IMG/VR virus record: IMGVR_UViG_3300005827_000107 | Coordinates: 1 to 38,395 of that record | Strand: one strand, 5' to 3' | Length of the DNA: 38,395 nucleotides | From: a virus | In this document: in pieces, positions 33,239-38,395 of the stretch | Layout: each line of letters opens with the position of its first letter | Numbering within the stretch: the stretch's first letter is position 1 | Program-made: the position numbers and the translations under genes | Notes under the pieces: model-generated | Seen by the model: only the letters and a program-made list of their open reading frames with translations | The model's database searches: none | Told to the model about the DNA's origin: nothing

Positions 33239-33557
33239 GTTTATGAACATTTATGAACATGATGAACCAGTTTTCGGGATGCGGGCTGATTTTGAAAATT
33301 TTCAAATTTTTTCCAGTGCTACATGCGTTTTTATGTTCATAATGCTTCATATAGTTCATAAATTTGATTATGCGAAGCGGTTTTTGATGATTTTGGACGA
33401 TTTGAGCAATATCTCAATCTATTTAATGAACCAGATGTAGGTTTATGAAGAAGGGTTTATTAAGCGTTTTTTTTTGAAAGTGCCTTTCTTTTTCTTCTAA
33501 TGTATGAACATGGAAAACAGGCGTACTTCATAGATGTTCATTAAAAAGGATGTGAAT
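33239..33557 (+). repeat. AT-rich iteron-like array (TTATGAACAT)
   Basis: Two tandem 10-bp repeats TTATGAACAT (33241-33260), further copies or near copies at 33503-33511 (TATGAACAT), inverted at 33333-33342 (ATGTTCATAA) and 33534-33544 (ATGTTCATTAA), and partial forms near 33353 and 33425. The 319-base stretch has no convincing gene and is AT-rich. It fits a replication origin with iterons or a multi-site operator controlling the next genes. Confidence 0.65.
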
Positions 33558-33791
33558 ATGTCAGACAATTCAAATTCGATAGCGGTTAGGCAGTTTGTGG
33601 CGATTGTGCGGGGTGAAATCTCTGTGCATGTGCCGAGGAATGAGTTTCAGACGGTGCAGGTGGGCAAGGATGAACGGTATTGCCTGCGGTGCTGCGCTGT
33701 GCGGGTGTGGGATCTGTGGCGCGGGAAGCATGAGGGGCTGGAGTTCCTGCTTGGCCGCTGCCGCGCGTGCGGTTTGGAGAAGACATTATGA
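33558..33791 (+). CDS. 77-aa zinc-ribbon protein
   Basis: The start at 33558 follows AAAAAGGATGTGAAT. Two Cys pairs, CLRCC and CRACG, about 29 residues apart form a probable zinc ribbon. Overlaps the next start (ATGA). Likely binds nucleic acid; no family assigned. Confidence 0.65.
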   Translation: MSDNSNSIAVRQFVAIVRGEISVHVPRNEFQTVQVGKDERYCLRCCAVRVWDLWRGKHEGLEFLLGRCRACGLEKTL

Positions 33792-34156
33792 GCGCGGTGA
33801 TCGTTTGTACGAATTGCGGCGAAGGTTATGTTGCCAGGCGTTGGGTGGAGCGCGGTTGGTGCCGAAAGAAGGAATGCAGAAAAGCGGCAAATATTGAGTA
33901 TTTGCATCGGTCGCTGGGTTTGGCAAAAGTGCGGCCTGTGGATCTGCGGCAGGCGATCCTTCGGCGGGTGAAGGCGCTGGAGGTGGTGAATGATCCGCTG
34001 GATGTAGGCGGGTTTGCGAAGGGTACGGTTTTTATTCAGGAGCATTGGGAGCGGATGTTGTTCAATTTCAGCTTTACGCCTGGGACTATTTTGAAGGACA
34101 GTCAGAACAGACTTTACGAGTTTCGAGTGAAGGATATGGAGGTTGAATATGCCTAA
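33788..34156 (+). CDS. 122-aa protein with N-terminal zinc-knuckle
   Basis: The start at 33788 shares ATGA with the previous gene. N-terminus has VCTNCGEGYVARRW and CRKKECRK, a four-Cys site often seen in small phage DNA-binding proteins. The C-terminal ~60 residues may form another domain (YEFRVKDMEVEYA). Unknown role in the replication/maintenance operon. Confidence 0.6.
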   Translation: MSAVIVCTNCGEGYVARRWVERGWCRKKECRKAANIEYLHRSLGLAKVRPVDLRQAILRRVKALEVVNDPLDVGGFAKGTVFIQEHWERMLFNFSFTPGTILKDSQNRLYEFRVKDMEVEYA

Positions 34157-34424
34157 TATTGTTGATACGACGAAGGTCAGCGGCGAGTTATTGCACCAGA
34201 TGGGGCTGCGCGGCGAGGTGGCGATGTGGAGCTTTGACGGTTTTGATTATTGGTGGGTTGAGGATGTGCTGTGGTGCGCACGGATCAAGCGGTCAGAGCC
34301 TGAATTGACCAAGGATGAATTGAAGCTGGGGCGGACAATCACTTATTTGATGCTGTTGATTTTTGCAGGTGAGGTTTCGTGTTGTTTGACATTTATCTTT
34401 TGGGCGCTTGGAGGTATGCGATGA
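34149..34424 (+). CDS. 91-aa protein with C-terminal membrane segment
   Basis: The start at 34149 follows GGAGG (34138-34142). The first ~60 residues are soluble (VAMWSFDGFDYWWVEDVLWC) and the last ~25 are hydrophobic. Overlaps the next gene by ATGA. Function unknown. Confidence 0.6.
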   Translation: MPNIVDTTKVSGELLHQMGLRGEVAMWSFDGFDYWWVEDVLWCARIKRSEPELTKDELKLGRTITYLMLLIFAGEVSCCLTFIFWALGGMR

Positions 34425-35095
34425 CTGAGGCGAGGAATTGGAAGTGGATGATCCCTGGCATGGCGCTGGGTTTGGCGATGCTGTTGACGCGGTTTTTGCT
34501 GATGTCGCCTACTGATTGGGTGCGCTGGCTGGCTGTGATGCCTGGATTTATTTCGGCGATGTGCGCGATTGCGGCAATCGGCAATCTGGTGGATTATCGG
34601 CGGGAGCAGAGCACAGGAATGTTTGAGCGCAGACGCAGGGCTATGTCGCTGACACCACTTTCGGCGGAGTTGGATGCGGCGCGGGGTGTGCATCCTGATG
34701 TGGTGAAGGTGCTGATCAATGAGCGGCATCGGGTTTGGATGTTGAAAAGCGGTGTGAGGTCTGAGGGGATCAATCCGCATTCGGTTTTGTTCGGTGCGCC
34801 CGATGTGACGGATTCATTCCTGATGTATTTTCTGCAATCTTCGACGGATAGCACGGTGATGCCGAAGCGGTTGCTGGTGGAAGGTCGAAAGAATAGGTTT
34901 GATCCGTGGGGGGCGGTGGATGAATATACGATGTATGACCATTTGCTGGCGCTGTTGGAGAAGCAGGGAAAGGTGGTGAAGTGGAGCGAGTTTTCACAGT
35001 TCGAGTGGTGCGATCCGTGGACGCCTGCGCTGGTGGCTGAGGATTTTGGTCTGGAATGGGAAGCTGAGTCGGTTGAAGAAGTTGCTGAAGTATAA
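34421..35095 (+). CDS. 224-aa protein with two N-terminal membrane segments
   Basis: The start at 34421 overlaps the previous stop; an earlier TTG at 34379 is rejected. Membrane segments lie at about residues 9-28 and 34-54, followed by a soluble domain of ~165 residues ending in an acidic tail (EAESVEEVAEV). No family recognised. It precedes the actin-like gene and could anchor replication or partition at the membrane. Confidence 0.6.
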   Translation: MTEARNWKWMIPGMALGLAMLLTRFLLMSPTDWVRWLAVMPGFISAMCAIAAIGNLVDYRREQSTGMFERRRRAMSLTPLSAELDAARGVHPDVVKVLINERHRVWMLKSGVRSEGINPHSVLFGAPDVTDSFLMYFLQSSTDSTVMPKRLLVEGRKNRFDPWGAVDEYTMYDHLLALLEKQGKVVKWSEFSQFEWCDPWTPALVAEDFGLEWEAESVEEVAEV

Positions 35096-35113
35096 AAATT
35101 CAAGGAGAAAACA

Positions 35114-36091
35114 ATGGATACAAAAATGAATTCGGTTGGTTTGGATGCTGGCATGGGCGCGATCAAGATGTGGTCTGAGGCTGGCGGGTTGGATATGCTT
35201 TCGCAGGTGGCGACGAATGGCGGAGGGCATTTGGACGGGATGATCGGGTTGAAGGCGGCTGTTCGTCCGCTGATGATCGAGACTGCGGACGGCGAATTTT
35301 ATGTTGGGGAACGGGCGCACAATTACGGGCGGCCTGTGGAGAATATGAATTTTGACCGCTTCGGCGGAAGCCCTGAAATGCGTGTGATGGTGTACGGAAC
35401 ATGGACACGTTACATGCAACAGCACGGCGCTTTCGATGCTCCGCTTTCGGTGATGGTTGGTTTACCGCTTCAGACGATGGGCGAGAGTTTGAAAGAAAGC
35501 CGTTTGCAGATCCGCCGCTGGATGATGGGTCAGCATCGTTGGAAGGCTGATGGTGTGGAGTTTGCGCTGGAGGTGGGGCGCGTGCGTTGGAATTCCCAGC
35601 CTGTGGGCGCGTTGTTTGATTATGTGATGGATTTTAACGGTAATCCTGTTGAGGGACATGAGCGGGCGCTGCGTGATGAAACTGCGATCTTGAGCGTTGG
35701 GTTCAACACGCTTGAATTGATGGTGGTGCAGAACCAGACGGTGAATGAACGTTTTACGGCTGGCGCAAAATTGGGCGTTCGCCGCCTGCTGGATTTGGTG
35801 AGCAAGAAATATTCGCTCGGCGAGTTGGATGTGATGCTGAGAGGCGGAAACCTGAAATATAAAGATAAGCTGCCGATCTGGGCAAGCGAAGTGAACGGCA
35901 TGATCGAGGATACGTGGGGCGAAGATTTGAGCCGCTTTGCGGGTGTGCTGGTGGTGGGCGGTGGTGCGCTGTTGTTAGGTCCATCTTTGAACCTTGTGGC
36001 TGACGGCGTGAATAAGGCTGTGCTGAGCGATAACCCTGTGCAGAGCATTGCGCGCGGGTTATATAAGCTGGATATGAAGAATAAAGGATAA
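35114..36091 (+). CDS. ParM/Alp-like actin homologue (DNA segregation)
   Basis: A 325-aa protein of the actin ATPase fold. Phosphate-1 loop GLDAGMGAIK (9-18), phosphate-2-like SVGFNTLELMV (194-204) and adenosine motif VLVVGGGALLL (278-288) are in the right order. Such proteins form filaments that push plasmid copies apart. Ribosome site AAGGAG. Followed by a small ParR-like gene, as in type II partition systems. Some phages use similar proteins inside the cell, so that alternative stays open. Confidence 0.8.
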   Translation: MDTKMNSVGLDAGMGAIKMWSEAGGLDMLSQVATNGGGHLDGMIGLKAAVRPLMIETADGEFYVGERAHNYGRPVENMNFDRFGGSPEMRVMVYGTWTRYMQQHGAFDAPLSVMVGLPLQTMGESLKESRLQIRRWMMGQHRWKADGVEFALEVGRVRWNSQPVGALFDYVMDFNGNPVEGHERALRDETAILSVGFNTLELMVVQNQTVNERFTAGAKLGVRRLLDLVSKKYSLGELDVMLRGGNLKYKDKLPIWASEVNGMIEDTWGEDLSRFAGVLVVGGGALLLGPSLNLVADGVNKAVLSDNPVQSIARGLYKLDMKNKG

Positions 36092-36096
36092 GGCTG

Positions 36097-36369
36097 ATGG
36101 CTCGTAAAAAGAAAGTTGGTGTGGCTCGGCATTTGCATATTGATCCCTATATCTGGCCTGGCGAGGATGCGCGGCGCGATAAGTTGCTAGCTTGGTATGA
36201 GTCTTTACCCGCGCGCCAGCGGACAAAAATGGTCGTTGACCTGCTCGTGGCTGCGATCCACGGTGAGTTGGGTGTGGCAATCGCTGCGGATATGAGCGAT
36301 GAAAATGCGGCGGCGAATAAATCTGCGCTTGAAGAATTGTTGATGAACATGGCGCAGGATGAGGAATAG
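36097..36369 (+). CDS. ParR-like adaptor/DNA-binding protein
   Basis: A 90-aa protein 5 bases after the actin-like gene. The basic N-terminus with RHLHIDPYIW, the helical centre (RTKMVVDLLVAAIHG) and the acidic C-terminus match the usual layout of ParR-type ribbon-helix-helix proteins that bind centromere repeats and cap ParM filaments. The call depends on size, layout and neighbour. Confidence 0.6.
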   Translation: MARKKKVGVARHLHIDPYIWPGEDARRDKLLAWYESLPARQRTKMVVDLLVAAIHGELGVAIAADMSDENAAANKSALEELLMNMAQDEE

Positions 36370-36370
36370 T

Positions 36371-36411
36371 AATTTAACCGCTAAAAATGGATAAATCAAT
36401 TTAACCGCTAG
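36371..36411 (+). repeat. Direct repeats AATTTAACCGCTA, candidate centromere
   Basis: AATTTAACCGCTA at 36371-36383 and AATTTAACCGCTAG at 36398-36411, 27 bases apart start to start. A third copy with one change lies inverted at 30003-30016. Located right behind the ParR-like gene, they may be ParR binding sites. Confidence 0.5.
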
Positions 36412-36416
36412 ATAAA

Positions 36417-36493
36417 CTCCCCCACTCGGCTTTGATGTTTGTGTGTGCGCTCAGGATATACGCGGGAATGGGCATCGGGCTGAAGTGGGGGAG
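36417..36493. repeat. Inverted repeat with 57-base loop
   Basis: CTCCCCCACT (36417-36426) and AGTGGGGGAG (36484-36493) are perfect arms, with GATG/CATC extending the pairing inward. It may be a hairpin element separating the partition genes from the downstream operon. Confidence 0.5.
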
Positions 36494-36523
36494 GGGAAGA
36501 AAATTGATGTGTGTGAGGCTGTG

Positions 36524-36973
36524 ATGATCAAAGTTGTTGAAAATATTTTGAGAGATGACGGAATGAAGTTCGTGAAAGTTGTGAGTTCTTTGGATGTGAA
36601 AATTCCGCTTGGGAAATTTGTCCCAGGCTATTTGGTGAAGTATGTTCCGCATTATATCCATGCGGCGCAGGCGGTAAATGATGAACTTGGCATTATGACA
36701 ACTGTTTTTGAGTTCCCCATGCTGGGGCCAGTGGATGTAGTGCAGGGTGACGGGGAGTTGAAAAAATTCTTTGTTGTGCATCGCAGGTACGGGCGGAGTG
36801 TGAGCGATTGCGTGCGGATCGGGATGGATGGGTGGCTGCATGGGACGGGTTATCACGCGCAGTTTGGATATGTCCGCAGTTTGCCGAGCGGTGTGGAGTG
36901 CGGGCGTGAGGCGTTTGGCGTAATGGTGTTCGAGGCGGAGTGGATGTTATCTGATTGTGTGGCTGTACGATAA
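36524..36973 (+). CDS. 149-aa unknown protein
   Basis: The start is uncertain: ATG at 36524 has GAGG nearby; GTG at 36509 follows a strong purine-rich site GGGGAGGGGA. The product is soluble with mixed alpha/beta content (VDVVQGDGELKKFFVVHRRY). No family recognised. It precedes the Cys-rich gene and intI, on the same strand and with the same G-rich coding bias. Confidence 0.55.
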   Translation: MIKVVENILRDDGMKFVKVVSSLDVKIPLGKFVPGYLVKYVPHYIHAAQAVNDELGIMTTVFEFPMLGPVDVVQGDGELKKFFVVHRRYGRSVSDCVRIGMDGWLHGTGYHAQFGYVRSLPSGVECGREAFGVMVFEAEWMLSDCVAVR

Positions 36974-37001
36974 ATGAGTTGTATTGCGATTGGAGGTCGT
37001 G

Positions 37002-37298
37002 ATGAAAGAATGGAAATGTAAGCGGGGGCACATTATCGGATATATCAAGGAGGTAAACGGCACAACGCAGTTGATGGTGCTGCGAACTGCGCTGGATATG
37101 AATATTGAGAAACCAAGCGAAGTTGATTTATTGGGGCCTTTGAGCGGGAGTATGAATGTGACCTGTTCTGCGTGTGGTGATGTGCGTCCGTGGGTGATCT
37201 CGGTCGATGCGCTGCTGGATCTTTTCCTGCGGTTGGAAAATAAGAAGGCGTTCGAGTTTTCGGTTAGGTTGCTGGAGAAGGGCAGAGGTGAGGCATGA
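37002..37298 (+). CDS. 98-aa zinc-ribbon-like protein coupled to intI
   Basis: The start at 37002 follows GGAGG (36991-36995). CKRGH near the N-terminus and CSACG further on can form a zinc site. The stop overlaps the intI start by ATGA, so translation of intI likely depends on this gene. Unknown function; possibly a regulator or DNA-binding partner. Confidence 0.62.
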   Translation: MKEWKCKRGHIIGYIKEVNGTTQLMVLRTALDMNIEKPSEVDLLGPLSGSMNVTCSACGDVRPWVISVDALLDLFLRLENKKAFEFSVRLLEKGRGEA

Positions 37299-38269
37299 GT
37301 CAATTTCTTAATTCGATCCGCGAGAAGATCAGGATCAAGCATTATTCATATAAAACTGAAAAGGCTTATGTAGATTGGGCTGAACGTTTTATCCGATTTC
37401 ATAAACTACGCCATCCTGCGGAGATGGGTTTGGATGAGGTCGAGAAGTTTATATCTCATCTTGCGATTGAGCGGCATGTGAGCGCATCCACTCAGAATCA
37501 GGCTCTTCATGCGCTGTTGTTCATGTATGAGCATGTGATCGGTGTGAAGTTGGGAAATGTGCAGGCGGTACGCGCAAAGAAATCACATCATATTCCAACT
37601 GTATTATCGCAGGATGAAGTAAAGAAAATTCTTGGGCGGTTGAACGGCGTGTATTACATCATCGGGCGTTTGCTTTATGGAAGCGGAATGCGGTTGATGG
37701 AATGTATGCGCTTGCGGGTGAAGGATGTCGATTTTGACCTGCGAACGGTGACAGTGCGCGATACAAAATCAGACCGTGATCGGGTGACAGTTTTGCCGTC
37801 TTCGGTGATCGATCCGCTGCGGACGCACCTGAAGCGGGTTGCCATTCAGCATGAAGAGGATCTGCGCCTTGGGTACGGTTCGGTGGAAATGCCTGGCGCG
37901 CTGGCTGTGAAATATCCGAAGGCGGAATATGAATGGGGCTGGCAATATGTTTTCCCTGCTGGGAAGTTTTCCACCGATCCGCGCAGCGGAATTGTTAGAC
38001 GGCATCATTTATTTGAAACCAGCGTTCAGAAGGCGGTCAGGCGTGCGGCAGTTGAATCAGGAATTTCAAAGCCTGTGGGTCCGCATACGCTGAGACATTC
38101 GTTCGCAACTCATCTGTTGCAGGAAGGATACGATATTCGGAAAATACAGGAATTGCTCGGTCATCAGGACCTCAAAACCACAATGATTTATACACATGTG
38201 GCAAATGTTTCGGCAGGGGTTAGATCACCTGCTGATTTATTGGATATTAGTGACCCTGTGGGTCTCTAA
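37295..38269 (+). CDS. intI: Integron integrase
   Basis: A 324-aa tyrosine recombinase of the IntI type. Catalytic residues: Arg133 (GSGMRLME), Lys158 (DTKSDRD), His264-x2-Arg267 ([11 protein letters not shown]), His290 (LLGHQD) and Tyr299 (MIYTHV). It also has the IntI-specific extra segment between patches II and III (about 205-240: [18 protein letters not shown]), absent from Xer and phage integrases and needed to bind folded attC. Starts within the previous stop (ATGA), so it is part of a phage-side operon. Its G-rich strand bias matches the neighbours. It would insert and excise cassettes at attI and attC. Confidence 0.95.
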   Translation: MSQFLNSIREKIRIKHYSYKTEKAYVDWAERFIRFHKLRHPAEMGLDEVEKFISHLAIERHVSASTQNQALHALLFMYEHVIGVKLGNVQAVRAKKSHHIPTVLSQDEVKKILGRLNGVYYIIGRLLYGSGMRLMECMRLRVKDVDFDLRTVTVRDTKSDRDRVTVLPSSVIDPLRTHLKRVAIQHEEDLRLGYGSVEMPGALAVKYPKAEYEWGWQYVFPAGKFSTDPRSGIVRRHHLFETSVQKAVRRAAVESGISKPVGPHTLRHSFATHLLQEGYDIRKIQELLGHQDLKTTMIYTHVANVSAGVRSPADLLDISDPVGL

Positions 38270-38275
38270 ATATGA

Positions 38276-38282
38276 GTTAGGC
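38276..38282 (+). other. attI: Core site GTTAGGC, candidate attI
   Basis: A perfect GTTRRRY core 7 bases after the intI stop, in the same orientation as the attC cores at the left end. There is no matching inverse core within about 130 bases upstream, so it is not an attC and fits an attI core. Cassettes would then follow to the right, beyond the window. Confidence 0.55.
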
Positions 38283-38331
38283 GTTTTGTTGCGCGGTCAA
38301 AAACTCGTGATAAATTGGGCTCTCCAAACCC

Positions 38332-38360
38332 TTGACACGTTGTACAACGTGTAGTAAGAT
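38332..38360 (+). promoter_or_regulatory. Strong promoter overlapped by an 18-bp palindrome
   Basis: TTGACA (38332-38337), 17-base spacer, TAAGAT (38355-38360). The palindrome ACACGTTGTACAACGTGT (38335-38352) covers the spacer and part of the -35 box, the usual place for a repressor of the TetR type. It would drive the first cassette gene outside the window. Confidence 0.7.
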
Positions 38361-38370
38361 AGGGGTATAA

Positions 38371-38389
38371 GTTGATAGGCGCTATCAAC
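38371..38389. promoter_or_regulatory. Inverted repeat near the transcription start
   Basis: GTTGATAG (38371-38378) and CTATCAAC (38382-38389) around GCG. It lies about 10 bases after the -10 box, so it may be a second operator. Confidence 0.5.
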
Positions 38390-38395
38390 AAAATC

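Noticed and set aside
33243-33440. Possible 65-aa gene in the iteron region
   Set aside because: Its start is made of the repeats themselves, there is no ribosome site, and the composition looks non-coding.
33241-33544. CRISPR array
   Set aside because: Repeats are only 10 bases, irregularly spaced and in both orientations; no cas genes.
781-38276. Whole phage as one giant gene cassette between two core sites
   Set aside because: The right-hand core lacks an attC structure, so the segment does not meet the definition of a cassette.
38276-38282. GTTAGGC as the core of a fourth attC
   Set aside because: No complementary RYYYAAC box or stem lies within about 130 bases upstream; attI is a better fit.
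1-38395. Terminal repeats proving a complete circular genome
   Set aside because: The first and last bases share no evident sequence, so circularity is only inferred from gene layout.

Overview
The window looks like most or all of a temperate siphovirus genome that also carries plasmid-type maintenance genes (a candidate phage-plasmid) and the two halves of an integron. The host is probably a Gram-negative-like environmental bacterium. I lean to Chloroflexota/Anaerolineae from the Thr/Pro-rich linker of a DUF4236 membrane protein and the short C/G-rich palindromes between genes, but this is only an inference. No tRNA, rRNA, CRISPR array or IS element was seen.

Layout. (1) 1-1001: end of an integron cassette array, with three attC sites (29-124, 333-440, 658-786) of different lengths and small unknown genes between them, all read on the + strand. 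(2) 1002-2470: two copies of a promoter plus structured leader plus terminator hairpin, flanking a calcineurin-like phosphoesterase and a tiny Cys-rich protein. (3) 2492-23910: lysis-type membrane proteins, then a complete head and tail operon: terminase small and large subunits, portal, MuF-like protein, scaffold, major capsid, connector genes, tail terminator, tail tube, tail chaperones joined by a textbook -1 frameshift, tape measure, tail tip and fibres. A bidirectional terminator closes it. (4) 27002-23939 (minus strand): lysogeny operon of a repressor, two small proteins, a DUF4236-Excalibur membrane protein and a large serine integrase with a candidate attP dyad inside its 3' end. (5) 27003-29815: switch region with operators, a Cro-like gene, a run of tiny overlapping genes and a XerC-like tyrosine recombinase. 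(6) 29816-36411: non-coding region where strand composition flips (candidate origin), DnaG-like primase, P-loop helicase, an AT-rich iteron-like array, Cys-rich small genes, and an actin-like ParM plus ParR-like pair with direct repeats behind it. (7) 36412-38395: two unknown genes, then an integron integrase gene translationally coupled (ATGA) to a phage gene, an attI-like core site, and a strong promoter overlapped by an 18-bp palindrome.

How it fits together. The structural genes make an HK97-fold, long-tailed virion. The repressor/Cro pair chooses between lysis and lysogeny. Replication and ParMR genes suggest the lysogen can live as a low-copy plasmid, with the serine integrase and the Xer-like recombinase offering integration or multimer resolution. 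The integron integrase lies on the same strand as the cassettes, so if the molecule is circular, or the contig continues, intI - attI - cassettes - attC1-3 - late genes would form one integron built into the phage backbone, in the uncommon same-orientation arrangement. The window ends share no sequence, so circularity cannot be shown from here. A prophage sitting beside or inside a host integron array is the main alternative.
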